Origin: Ridgeia piscesae
Lineage: Eukaryota > Annelida > Polychaeta > Sabellida > Siboglinidae
Direction of reading: 5' to 3'
DNA: 64,000 nt
Assembly (NCBI GenBank): GCA_025642075.2
Contig: JAODUO010000117.1
Coordinates: 421,001-485,000 of the forward strand
A program made the translations under genes and the position numbers. Below, in pieces: positions 37,601-52,000 of this stretch (within the stretch, counting starts at the first letter, position 1; each line of letters opens with the position of its first letter). Below the pieces are notes generated by a model. The model was not told the origin of the DNA and searched no databases. It saw nothing but the letters and a program-made list of their open reading frames with translations.

Positions 37601-40600
37601 CCTGCCTCGTGCTGTAGTTGGGACACAGTGAGGGTGTAAGAGGGACTGGGGAACTCACCTTCCCTGCCTCGTGCTGTAGTTGGGACACAGTGAGGGTGTA
37701 GGAGGGACTGGGGAACTCACCTTCCCTGCCTCGTGCTGTAGTTGGGACAAGTGAGGGTGTAGGAGGGACTGGGAACTCACCTTCCCCCTCGTGCTGAGTT
37801 GGGACCCAGTGAGGGTGTAGGAGGGACTGGGGAACTCACCTTCCCTGCCTCCTTAGTTGGGACACAGTGAGGGTGTAGGAGGGACTGGAGAACTCACCTT
37901 CCCTGCCTCATGCTGTATTGGCACAGTGAGGTTTAGGAGGGACTGTGAACCCACCTTCCCTGCCTCATGAGTTGGGACCCAGTGAGGGTGTAGGAGGGAT
38001 GTGGAACCAACCTTCCCTGCCATGTTGTACGCCCTTAGCCAGTGAGGGTGTAGGAGGGACTGCAACCCTTCCCTGCCTTCCCACCCTGTTGGGAATAAGA
38101 AGGGTGCAGGAGGGACTGGGTAATACCCTCCCTCCTCGCTGTATTGGGACACCGTGAGGGTGAGAAGGGACTGGAGAACTCACCTTCCCTGCCTCGAACT
38201 GTAGCTGGGACACAGTGAGTGTGAGGACGCCTGGAAATCACCTTCCCTGGGCCTCGGGTGCTCACTTCGGACACAGTGAGGGTGTAGGAGAGGACTGGAG
38301 AACTCACCTTCCTTGCCTCGTGCTGTTAGTTGAGACACAGTGAGGGTGTAGGAGGGACTGGAGGAACTCACCTTCCCTGCCTCGTGCTGTAGTTGGGACA
38401 CAGTGAGGGTGTAGGAGGGACTGGAGAACTCACCTTCCCTGCCTCGTGCTGTAGTTGGGACACAGTGAGGGTGTAGGAGGGACTGGGGAACTCACCTTCC
38501 CTGCCTCGTGCTGTAGTTGGGACACAGTGAGGGTGTAGGAGGGACTGGGGAACTCACCTTCCCTGCCTCGTGCTGTAGTTGGGACACAGTGAGGGTGTAG
38601 GAGGGACTGGAGAACTCACCTTCCCTGCCTCGTGCTGTAGCTGGGACACAAGCTGTTGGTTCTTCGTCTCCGCTTGTTGCTGACCCGTCTCAGTCGCCTG
38701 AACAAGATGAATTAAATAAAACACCCCATCCACAATAGACCGAGTCTCACGGCCTCTAAACTCCTGGTCAATGCAGGTGCTGGTGTCTCTGCATCATCTC
38801 ACTCATTTACACATTTAAACTGCTGCTAAGGCAGAAAATTAATTACCTCTGCTAAAGTGTAAATATAATTTACTGCAGGACTGTACATGTTGAAACTATA
38901 TAATGTTTTATACATGTCAGAAGGCAGCATAGTGTTGGTGTCATTAGAAAGCATTGGTTCTCCTCTTTCATATGCTAACAAAAACACTGGAAAAAATGCA
39001 ATAGGATTAATTTTGAGGCGGCCAATCACCTGGTGACTTTACAGGTGACTACTGGACATAGGTACACAGGATACAGATCAAAACGGCGACAAATCCAAAA
39101 CAACGACTACCTAAATGACGACAACTCCGATACGGCAGCCCACTAAAACTTACACATGTGCCAGACACCATACACGCACACACACTTAATATATATACTA
39201 TACATATATATGCACACTGAATGTAATGATAGCTATATCACTATATACCTCTTTGATACGTGTAATATATTGATTTCCTCCATCTGCTCACAAGTAGAAT
39301 ATCACATTTAAATTACACTTTGTTTACGTTACCTTTACTGACCATGGAATGATCATAAACTGTTTTGGTTTATTGCCGTCTTAGCGTGTCATCAATTTGG
39401 ATTTGTTGCTGTTTTGCCCTGTATCTTTTATACTATAGTGATACTTTTGTTGAAATACTACTGCCTGTAGACATCACATGCCTTCAGTTGAGCCTCCAGC
39501 TGCTCCACAGCTGCGATGCGAGCTTTGAGCTGTTGCTCCAGCTCCGCCTGTTGCTCCGTGTTGAAGTCCAGCGTTGTTTGAAGAGTCTCCTCTCGCTCCT
39601 GGCGCAAGATACCAACACACAGTGCAAAGTGTGCAGTGGTGGTTTATTATTATTTTCACGATCAGTAATGGATTCATTAAACAGTACATTCGTTCTTTTG
39701 TTGTAAAATCATCTATGATACATTGTAAAATCATCTATGATACATTGTAAAATCATCTATGATACATTGTAAAATCATCTATCACACATTGTAAAATCAT
39801 CTATCAGTCATTGTAAAATCATCTATCACACATTGTAAAATAATCTATTATACATTGTAAAATCATCTATTATACATTGTAAAATCATCTATCATAACCT
39901 ATTAAATGCCCAAATCAAAATGTTTTTTTTTGTTGTAAATAGTTTTGATTTCTGGTATCAGGTCTGATGCCATGAGAAATACATTTTTATATCAGAAGCT
40001 TTGCTCCAATATTTCTAAATACTGAACTTTGAGTCGTTTCTGCTTTGCTGAACTGCTGTGCAGTCGGCACGTTATAAATGCACATAGTTTATGCTGTATT
40101 ACAACATTTTACTACGCAAAATGAACGGGAAAGGTTTGCTTAAAAATGTCAAATTATTTTTACCTCTTAAATTTGTGAATTTTCTTATTTACATAGTATC
40201 TTTGTCTAGATATTTTTAGAACCAGGCAACCATGAAAATGTGAACTTTGGAATGCTCCATACTGAGAATATGTTGTAACAATTTAGAAAATGTGACACCT
40301 TGAGGAGGTACAAACCTTGAGAGATGTCAGCTCCTCGTTGAGTTCTCCCGATTCCTTCTCGAGTCTCGCAACTTCCATCTCAAGCTGAAGTATCTGCAGC
40401 AGACACAAGAGTCACACGGCGATGATCTCAGCAAGTTAAGTTTTGTTCGAAGATGTCGCATTGTTTTTAACAAATATTGTGATAAACAACTGCAGCTCAC
40501 GCGTTGGCACGTGCGCTAAGCAAGCTAGTGTGTATCGATTACGTGAGAACATAGGCCTGGCGATAGCTGCCTTTCGTAGATTGTCCACTAGTTGCATTGT

Positions 40601-43112
40601 AGCATAGAGCTACGCTAGTTAATTTTATTAATTAGTGTATTGCTTGATTTTTATTTTTACCAGGGAGTGTAGTATAAAGTCGTTTGACCACTCCTGAGGA
40701 TTGGTTACAATGCTATATAAACATTTATCTTTCTTATCTTCTTTAAGTTGCCAAGTGAGGAAACAAACTCTGACAGATTTATCAAAAAATTTGATATGTG
40801 CTGCAAATTCGGTGAAGCGTGACTTACTTTAGTCTCGAGTGCCGCTGTGTGTGAGTTGGCGCTGTCCTTTAGAGCCTTCTCAATTTTTTGTGTCTCTTTC
40901 ACCTGTCTGTCGAGTCCTCCAATCATCATCCACAAGTCCTTCACCTCATCTCTGGCCACTGCAAAAGTACTTGTTTTAGTCATTCATGATTTTATGTAAC
41001 TGAATTTTTATAAACACGCTAAAGAGAATATGGTTTTAAAAACCCAGGTCAAGAGAAGGTCAAACAGAAGTGTTTATGATATAAATGGCTACACAAATGT
41101 GTATGAGTTTGTGTAGCCAGTTAGAAGAGTTAGAGGACCAATATAACACATTAACACTGTTTATCAACAAATGTGACATTCACTGCATGATCGTACAATA
41201 GGTGGAGCAGGACTTAATATAAGGAAATATAAACAACTTATGCTTGAATTCATATTATAATAAGATGCAAAAAAGGTCTTCAAAAATCATAGATATTGTA
41301 GTTATGCATTGAGAATGGGTGTGAATGTGTCACATTTGTAGCTTATTTCAGGGAATAAAACACATCTCAACTGGCTTGAATGTATATGAGTTAACACGTG
41401 TGCACCAAAAAAAGTGTGACTAGCAAAACATTTATCCTGCATAAAGCCTTGGAAACTAGCGTGGTGTAACATATACCTTCAGCGGAGAAATTGGCGTCTT
41501 TGACTTGCTTAGTGAGTTGGTTGAGTGTTTGTTGTAGTTCCTCCTCCTTCTCCCTCCACGCTGCCTTGTCTCCCTCATACAGCTGGGAACACACACAACA
41601 GTCACAGAGGGACTTATAAAAAAGGCAAGTTCTTATATAGCAGTATCCAGTCCTCAGGACCGTTCAAAGTGCTTTACACTTTACTTCTCTGACAGACCTG
41701 TTCACTCAGACACCATCTCAGCTTCTCTGGGAAGCATCCAGCCATATGCTACAATTAATGCGCAAAGGCTGCCCGTACACATATCCACCACTATCTATAG
41801 CCAGGTACTCATTTATACAGCTGAGTGAACTGGAGCATAGTAGAGTGAAAAAACTTGTCCAAGGTTTTAACACCGAAGCACAGGATTCAAACCCAGGTTC
41901 TCGTAGTCGAGAGTCCGAAGCTCTACCCCTGAGCCACTGTGCTCTACTTATACAAGGCTGGACGAATCACACGTAACATCAACTTGTAACATGACGCTTT
42001 CCTGATAGTTTTAAACTGTATTAATGCATCTGTACTATCACGGCTGCCTACTTGACAAATATAATATCCATAATGCCCCCATGCAACAGTAGTCAACTAA
42101 GACTTTCTCATAAGTAGGACTAGAGGACATGGAGTTACATTAGCAAAGAAGCAGTGTAGACTGGATATTAGAAAATTTTCATTTTCACAAAGAACGGTAA
42201 ACGAATGGAACAGATTATCAGCTGATTGTGTAGGTGCCAGTAGTGTTAATATATTTTAAAATAAAATCGACATATACCTAAGACGAGCGGGATATACTTA
42301 GATAGATAGGTTGGACTCTTGATAAGCCAAATGGCTTCCTAGTCCACCTGCCATCTAGAGTTGAATCTCTAGGTGGCAATCTTGTTAAATCTTGTTAAAT
42401 CTTGTTAAGTAGCCACAGTGACAGGCAAATCCACTCACAGACTTGGATGTAACTGATTCAGGAGTCACTAAAACACTGATAAACTATTGTTAGGGCATTA
42501 TTTATAAGTTGTGTAGTTCATCGCTGTGTATAATTTCTGTAGTCCAGTATGGTTATTTCCGTAATCCAGGAGGAGTTTCTGTAATGCTGTAATTGGGGAG
42601 GTCAGTTTCTGTAATTGCCGGGCCGGAACATAATGTTGTCCAGGCATGTGCTTATTTTTTGTAAACCAGATTTGGACTGAATTCTTTCTAAACAATGCGG
42701 GATGGATTTAATGTGAGCAGGCCAGGCTGAGCTTTGACATAACACAAAATGACTGTCCTCGTCCACCCTGGCCAAGGTATGAAACATTGTAGATGACATC
42801 CAACATCCAGCCCTACCTGTTGTGTCTGCTGCTTCTGACTGTCGAGCTGTGAGAACTGCTCCACCATGTGCACCGTGTCGGCCTCCTTGCTCTCCAGCTG
42901 CACACGCAGGTACTGGTTCTCTTCCTGTAAACATGTATTACAACCATGTCCGATTACCCTATATATATATATATATTACTTTCAGGTACTGGTTCTCTTC
43001 CTGTAAATATGTATTACAACCATGTCTGTTTAAAATATATATTACATTTGTAATGTTACTTTCAGGTACTGGTTCTCTTCCTGTAAACAAGTATTACAAT
43101 CATGTCCGATTA

Positions 43113-43150
<38 letters not shown>

Positions 43151-44701
43151 TATGTTACGTTTGTAATATTATTATTAGGTACTGGTTCTCTTCCTGTAAA
43201 CAACCATGTCCGATTACACTATATATATATTACGTTTGTAATATTATTTTCAGGTACTGGTTCTCTTCCTGTAAACAAGTATTACAACCATGTCTGATAA
43301 AACAGAACATCATGAAATATTGTCTGATTTATTTTATTTTAATCTTTCTAAAATTTATTTATATATTTTAGTATTCTTTAGTATTTTTTACCAGTTTGTT
43401 GTGTTGTACCAATACCAAGGCATTTTAATGTGTATCTAGACAAATTTCCATTTATAAATTGTCTTAAACGGACAATAAAGGTTTTGAATCTTGAATCATA
43501 AACTGAGCACTAACGAAAACACTAGGGACCAGTTCACCTGCAACTGTTGTATTTCGTCAGTGAGCGCGTTGAGTGTCTCACTGATCCACTCGGGGGGAGC
43601 TGTCTCTGCCATGATGTCATCGTCACTGGTCGTCACAGGGCCAAAGGACATGTCAAGGTTGAGACGTGGGATCTCTGGTGTGTGACTCTGGGCATTGCCA
43701 GAGGCGTCGACAAGCACGGTCCGATTGCGCAAGTTGTACTTTGCCTTCTTAGGTGTCGTCATTGTCTGCGGGAGGAAGTAAGGCAGTATTTTATAAACGG
43801 TCAATAAATTGCTGTTCTGTATAGATTATATTGTGCAATGACAAGAGCATTCAATAAGTTGTGGTTTTTTTTAAATTAAATATTTATGTTTTGATAACAA
43901 ATACTGGATTATCTCTGTGAAACAGGTGATGTTACAGAGTAAAATATGCTGAATGAAACAATTAAGACCTTATTCGGATAGCACAATTATTCCTTCAGAT
44001 ATCCCTTTTCCGATTGCGGAAATTAGAGAAAAAAAATTTGGACAAAGATGCCCATCAAAGATGACATGTTTTAATTACTTGATATCTGTGAATGTTTGTG
44101 GGGAGAACGTGAAATGGAGAACAGTGGAGATGGCAATGAAACATTGCCCACTGCCTCTCAAGAAATGGCAATTTTTGTCACTGCGTACAATCTCTGTTCT
44201 TTGTCTGACTCATGTCAAAGTTGTGTCACATAAAACAATGTCCGTCAACAAATGACAGCCGAGTCGTTTGATACACATTCAATGATAGGATCATTGATGT
44301 AAAAATCTGCATTCCAAGAAATAGGAGTGCCAATTGACCGAAAGATGTGACATTTGACCTTGCACTGACCTTGAGAGTCTTGAGGTGCATTTCCTGCCGC
44401 GCCTGTCGTTCCATCTGCATGTGCACCTGGTGGGACTTGAGAACCTTCTCCAGTTCGTCGCGTCCTCGCCTCAGTGACACCAGCTGTGCCTCGTGCTCAA
44501 TCTTTGCCCGCTGGGAGCTGCTGCGCTCAGCAGCAAGCTCCTTGCGCAGCTGACAAAGCATGACAAATTAAAATTTAAAATTTAGTTTAGTTAAAAAAAA
44601 ATTAATTTAGTTAAAAGTTTAAAATTTATATAAAAATGGCCTGGCATATTTTTTGCAAAACCTAATTTAATTTATTTAACATACACAATTACACACATAC
44701 G

Positions 44702-44758
<57 letters not shown>

Positions 44759-47700
44759 CCTAATAGATGAATGGCCTAGGACTTGGTGGTTCAGTCGTCC
44801 ATGAACTGGTCATTGCTGGCACTGACATCACCAACTGATCTAGCTGGAAATTGTTTGTTAGAGAATTGCCCATGCTTGAGTTGGAACATGGCACTTACAT
44901 GAAGTGAAGTAAGTACCAGCTGGAGGGATAAACACATATTTGCATACAGGCCACATGCATGTTTTAACAGCAAACAAAATGGCATGTCGGTTATGCACAC
45001 ACATTAGGTGTAATTAATGAATTATTGACATGATCTGCCACTGACATCAGAAATATACAAACTGTTTCATGCAATGCTGGCTTTACAGAAGCATCTTTAC
45101 AGTAGCATCTTTACAGTTGCATCTGTCTTTTTCTCAAAACAGATCACTGGATCTGAAACTTTTCTGTACTTGATATATCGGTTGAATATGAACAAAGGAT
45201 ATATAAAAATAGAAACATGGTCATCAGAAAGGAAACTCACAGACTCAAGTTCTGTCTGTAGCTTTGTGTTTTGAGACTTGAGGCGTTCAACTGTCGCCAC
45301 TGACAACGCACTTTCTTGCTCAGTCCGAGGTGTACAGACAGACGACCGTTTGGTGGAGGCATCATGAACTACAACACAGGATCAGCAGATTGCTGAATTA
45401 TGCACAAACTTTGTTTCTACATGTTACAAAGGCACAAAGACTATTTCACCAACTTGCAGGTTTATTCATTTGAACACCATCTCGATTTCTCTGGGAAATG
45501 TTCAGCCACAATGACTACTATTTGTACACAGATGTAGATCTACGATGTCTATGGACAATGACAGCTGTATACAGCTGAGTGAACTCCAGCGACGTGGAAG
45601 AAACTAAATTATTGAAACTTTGAAGAGACAACAGGAAGGTTTGAAACTAGAGTATTGACTAACAGTCTGTTGTCTGAATCACTGTGCTACAGCACGCTAT
45701 ATAAGATAGTCATCTTTACCACTGTGTGTCTGCAGCTGTCGATATGCCGCCTCCAGTTCCCGCGCCTTCTGCTCCGTCAGCTCCACTGTGTGGCAGCACT
45801 GTTTGTGAGCAAGATCTAACTCCGACCTGAGACTATCAGCCATCAACTTGTACGCAGTGACATCTGGAGGCTGATCGACCAACTGCTGTAATGTTTGTAC
45901 TTCGTTTCGCAATGCCACCTTTAAAGAAATATTCAAAATGATTTTTAGACAATTGTCACGTCTTCATTTAAACGCGTGCATGGATAAGGTATGGCTATAT
46001 TATAGAACATTACAATTTCTTAAATATCTATCTCATCTGTTTCACATTAGTAACTGAAAGGGCTTCACAGGAGCAGGAAGAAAAATGAACAAGGACAATG
46101 AGGGAAAAGGCACATGAAAAACTGAACATTGCCGTAAAAAAAAAACTGGTGCAGAATGAATGAATGAATACATTTTATTGGACCAATATAATAATTACAA
46201 ATACATATTACATTTGAGTAATTACAATAGGTCAGGAGACTCCCATTAAGCAGGGCTACTTATTTGACAAAAGTATTCCCGTAATGATCATCTGGGGTGG
46301 GGTTGGTGGCTGAGGTGCGGGGTCACTACACTTACATCAAATAGCAAAAGAATTATCTTTGATCTAGGAACAACTTTGAACTTCCTGTTCCTGGTAAATC
46401 TGACAACACTGGAAGTAGATGAGTGAAGGGTCCTCATGAGTTGGAAGGTATGATTACTGGTGGCTAAATTGCCCATGAAAATTGTCCTGAGTAGTTGCTG
46501 ATATCTACAGAAATGTACTCGATAGGTTACCATGCATGCTGCGATAAAAACCCAGACTTGTGTAAGGGATAGTACCTTGAAATGATACCCACGACTAGGG
46601 AGTTGGGACCATCTGTATAACATTGGCCCTTGTTCTAGCCTTCTAGGGATAACATTTGAAAAACAGAGTCTTGATATAGGAGACTTGACCATGAAGGCAG
46701 CACATCCACTGCTACTACAGGCAGTGCCCACCCTCTTATCCACCCCACCCTACAGTAGTGAGTCGAGCCCTTCTCAGTGACAGTCAATCCATTCCCTGGC
46801 TGTAACTGAATCCCAAGTCATTAAAACTTTGATAAATTGTTTTTCCCTAGTCTGAATTAGTTCCCTACCCAATACCCAACACCACAGTAGCCACGACTTC
46901 TTTCACTGATAAATTGCAACATGTAAATTATTACAATTTCTTAGGATATGAACTTGTCAGGACATTATTTATAAGTTTAGCAGTTCTTTGATGTGTATAA
47001 TAGTCTGAAGTCTGATATACTTATTTCTGTAACACAGGAGCAGTCTCCGTATTGTAATCTGTGCAGTAATCTGAGGTCAATTTCTGTGATGATTACAGAA
47101 AATCCGTAATGGTAGGCAGCCCTGCATTAAGGCATTAAATACTGCTACTATGAGAGCCACACTAAAAACAATTGCAATAGAATATATTTACATAGTAAGT
47201 TAGCTAATAACGCACGTACAAGCCACGGTAATGATTACAATCAATCCAGCAGATGACATACAACTAGACGTAAAATGAGCAAACATACACCTGTGAATGC
47301 ATCAACAACAATAAATGTATTTTATATTTTAAAGACAACATTAAATTTACCAAGATATAATTAACAAGTAACTAAATGTTGAGGTATAATTAGGGATGTA
47401 AGAATATTGCATAAAACAGTGGGAGAGTATTAATGTATAAAACATAAAATTCAACCTAGTGAATCTTTGCAGCAGAAGCGACGGACAGTTGCTAAAATGG
47501 AAAACAAATGCAACACTTTGAGGTAGATACAACATGGCCAGCATTTACTAAACTGTGACAACCACTGGACAAGCAGCATGCCAAAGTGCCACACTTACGA
47601 TGATCGCATCTTTCTCGTCGGGAGCCACATCAGTCTTCTCCTTGTGTGCCTTCTCTAGCCGACGCAGGGCGTCCTCCCGGAACTTGAGAACCATGCGGCT

Positions 47701-49032
47701 CTGCCTGAGAGCCTGGTCCTTGCGATTACACGTCTGCTCCGAGGCGTGTGTAGTTGTCACGCAACACCTACATGCAGCCAACACACTTGCCGATAAATTG
47801 TGAGATCTTATATAACGCAGTATCCAGTCCTCATGACTGATCAAGGCGCTTTATAGTCCATACTTTTCTCCCTGGCAGACCTGTTCAGTGGAATATCATC
47901 TCGACTTCTCTGTGATGTATCCAGCATGAGGCATTTAGTGTGCAAAGACTTAGCATACAAATATCAACCAATGTCTATAGGCAGGTACTCACTCACTCAG
48001 ATTTGAACTCAGGTTCTCTTAGTCGAGAGTCCAAATCTCTAGCTACTGCCAACATGCAGCCAACACACATTCTAATAAATCTGAAATCTATCAAATTTCT
48101 AAACCTGCACATTACATTTCGAATATGTAGTCTGTGTATGATGCGTAAAATAAATAGTATGTGAAATTGGTGTAGTAAAATGTTGAGTTCCATTGTTAAA
48201 AGCATCGAAACAATTTACTTTGATTATAAGACTAGATTACTTGTGGAAGTATCAATACTATAAAGAGCTTCACCATTCCTTTCATACAACAGCAGAAATA
48301 ATTGTCATAACCTGTGTATGGGAAGACTTGGACCAGTAAACTGCCATAACCTCAGATGGTCACTGCTGGAGCCTGTGTGCTCAATGACGCCACTGACAGA
48401 TTAAAGAGGAGCTGAAATGCTTGAACTACCATTGTCATAACGCACCATTCAGAGGATGTGTCACTTTGATTTGATGAGCCCGGAGCCACTGTATACTTCA
48501 AATAATTTGTCAAACTTGTTTTCATGCTGAAACCTCTATTGATGAAGTATTTCAGAAAAAAATCAACAACTTACATTGAGTAGATAGGAGCTAGTCAAAC
48601 TAAGTGCCGCGTGGATGTGATTTATCCAGTACCCAGTGGTCAAAGATACCCAAGTTTATAAAACTATTTAAATTACAAACTGTATACTGTGGCTCCATGC
48701 TCATCAAATCTTGGTCACATGTCCTTTATATGATATGTTCATGTGATTGGGCTATGGTTGTGAAGCGTTTCACCCCCTTTTAAGGTCACACAATACAGCG
48801 GTTGATAACTTCAACACTGCTAAATGATTTTGTGACTGATCACTATTTTATTCTGAGCTAAGTTTGCAAGGATTTTGGTGGACAAAGACGATTACTAGTA
48901 TTCACTTGAGACTGACAAGAGACGAGAGCCTCACCTTGGCCTCCTCCTGCGTCTGTTCTCTGTGTAGCATGGCCTGCAGGAAGCAATCTTTCCACTTGGT
49001 CGCCGGCACCGACACTGTCGAATCACCTTCAT
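27289..49032 (-). CDS. KIF15: KIF15 exons 13-32: coiled-coil stalk and tail
   Basis: Exons: 49032-48935, 47733-47599, 45918-45720, 45368-45241, 44549-44370, 43765-43538, 42924-42817, 41582-41477, 40958-40828, 40393-40316, 39598-39482, 38697-38620, 35489-35319, 34066-33839, 33163-33065, 32614-32547, 32201-32130, 31753-31711, 30547-30437, 27372-27289. Family anchors are [32 protein letters not shown] and the C-terminal [16 protein letters not shown]. The last exon reads [20 protein letters not shown]...VPC-stop. Sequence is heptad-rich throughout. The acceptor of the exon at 47733 is weak, and a missed exon upstream of it is possible. The exon ending at 39482 uses a GC donor. Confidence 0.85.
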
Positions 49033-52000
49033 CTACAACACAATACACTCACTAGACAGAGCACCAGTTACTCTAGAAAGGAAGGAAATACATAAGTGAT
49101 TTATTTACAACAACGGTCAAGAATTACACATGTTATTATGTCACAACTATATTGTTTTAATATGTCAAAATAAAGTAATCAAGAGTGGTGGTGGCGGGAA
49201 GGGGTGAACAGAAATGCAATAATTATGTATAGTTCACCCCCACCATAATAGTTGTACAAATGTTGTACAAGTACAATATATTACAATTCCAAAACGAATG
49301 CAATATACAGCACCACAGTTCCAAATTAAATATAAAACATTTCAGAATACATAAAACAACATGCTAGTTCCTATGACAGTTGTGAGAAAAGTCTTGTCAC
49401 AGCTGTTCATAGATTATCATTTGCACAAAGTTCCCCTGGATTGAACTCAGAGGCAAAAAACAGGAGAAGCTGCTTTAAAACACAAATCGCAGCCTTCCTT
49501 GTTGCCAGGCGACACCATCCACCCCCCACCCCGGGGTAGATGTGACATCACGAGACATTTCTAAAAATAAACCAAACACAACACAATCAAATGTCGAATA
49601 CAAGCAATGTAGAAACCATAAACATGATTGTCCACAATGTGTACGTACTGACGCCAGATGTGTCCCTTTCACTGACACCGGAGCTGACTTGGAGTAACGC
49701 TAGTTTCAGTCGCTTGATCTCCGCCTGTAGACTTGGCACGCTGCCGTGGGCGTCCTCATTGACCACTGCCTGGCAACATGACGGTCGATGACAACTGTAC
49801 TCGACATGTCTCCACAGAGAGCAAAACAAAAGTAATTCCTTACGTAGCATCCACTTGTTAGTAATGCTCAGATGATTTTACACTGGCACTTCACCCCCTG
49901 GCAAACCTGTTCATTGAACATCATCTCAAATCCTCTGGGAAGCATTCAGCCATGCTGCAATTATCAGGCAACTGTTAAAATCCACTGCTGTCTGTTGGCT
50001 GGTACACATTCATACCGCTGGGTGAACTGGAGCAACGGGGAAATTGAACTTGTCTAAATGTTTAAATTACAGTAAGAGAATTTTATTATGGAATACCGTC
50101 ACTAAAACATATGATTGCCCCCTGCTGTGCCTCGGTGCTCCAGAATATATACATATTGCATCTGTGTGGTATTTTAAGTTATTGACATCAATGCATTACT
50201 TTTTAAGTTCAAAGCTGTTTTGTTTAGCTATAAAAACAATTCTTGAACAATAAAACAGATGCAGATGTTAAGAAAATGTGCTTTGCTTTTCTGATTTATC
50301 AGCTACAAGAGTAGCAATTAATTTGGAAGGCAAATCAAATAGGATATATATATATTGTATTTACCTCGACAACATTTTAAATAAACAAAACTATTGTCGT
50401 CTCACTCACCTTATTTTTTATCAACTTCGCACGACTCGCAAACTGCAGCGGTAGACAAAGTCTCTCCAAAGCACCTGTGTAATACACACCAGAATAACAC
50501 CCATTGTACATTCGCTACATAAAACATGCGTATGAGTTTGACATGAATATTGCAAGTCCCTGGCAGACCTGTTCAATCGAGAAAAAACCCTAAATTGCAC
50601 AAGGTTCGACATAACAGTACAAGATCCAAACCAGAATTGTCTTGACAGAGTCTGATGCTGTGGTGACTCGGCCAATGTTCTCCACAATAAACTTGTTGTT
50701 GTTTCATCCTGAACTATCTAACACTTGGTTGCACCTTGTAGATAAGCAGCAAGCTCCCTGTGCATTATCGCATTATTTTCAAGATTTGCACAGTATCCTA
50801 TCAAGCACTCGCATCTAAACAACCAACATATCTAAACTCAATGCTAACTCCAGCAAGGAATTCCAGAGAGCTACGCTCAACCAGTAGTAACCCACTTTAC
50901 ATCCCTCGGGTTAAGACGAAAGCTGGGACCCGAGCTTTCTCGGTTGCTGCACCAACTCTGTGGAATTCGCTTCCTGTCAGTGTCAAGTCGGAAGGTAATA
51001 TAGTTTCCTTCCGCCAACTTCTAAAAACATATCTCTTTAATGCTGCCTATCCTCCTTAGCTTCCTAGAACCTTCGTCCATCCATCAACGACTCACGCACT
51101 GTTCTACGTTTACGCAATTGCTTAACCCCTTGGTTTTGTCGCGCCACTGAGCTTGATTTTCGAGGATATTGGCGCAAAAGAAGTTATTATTATTTATTTA
51201 TCATATAAGTCCAGTGTTTCATTAAAAAAAATTCCAATTCTCAATGTCATTTAATGATTTCTAGGCCTCGCAAAAATCTTTATAACACATGTAATGATTT
51301 GGTTAATCTCGATATTCTATATTCAACATTATTTCAGAATATGCCAAAGCTGTAGAGAATTGATTTTTGTCAGGGTACAGCGACATACCTCGCACCAGGG
51401 TGAACACAGGCAATCATGTGTGTTTTTGCATTCCCACCCAATGAATCCTGCAAGAAAATCAATACAGCTGTATATACATTGTTAATGAACTGATAGCAAC
51501 TGTATTTAATGTAAATACATAGCAGATCAAAATGGTAGGGTAGGGTAATTAACAGGTCTGAAGATGATTATATTGCACAAAGTATAATGTGGTTGAAAAG
51601 TTTAATAGTAATATCAAAGTAAGAAGTCAATTACTACTACATTGCTTATTGGTAGTACTGAAATTATTACTATTGTTATTATGTACTGTGATTACCCTGG
51701 GTATGCTTGTAAAACAACAAAAACGTGATGCTTTCATATTGTTGTATACATAATTTCATGTCACCAAATTTTATTTGAACCAATAAAAGTTGATCATCTT
51801 GGTGTCCCTTAGTTGAAGGCAACTAGAAAACAGTATCCTCACACACACCCATAAACCGTTGAAACTATGCATAACTTTAAATGATTTTGACACCAGCTGG
51901 ACCACTGGATTGCCTGCACCGAGTTATTCTATTGTTGGATGTTGTGTCAGTGACATTACTACTGGACTACATCGGTGAATCAATACTACAAATTTAATTT

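Noticed and set aside
37328..38401. Several overlapping 70-100 codon frames with SQLQHEAGK repeats
   Set aside because: They are translations of the 62-bp minisatellite. The motif comes from the duplicated KIF15 exon end.
46288..46743. 151-codon minus frame in a KIF15 intron
   Set aside because: No recognisable domain or splice context. It adjoins a retroelement tail and is probably chance.
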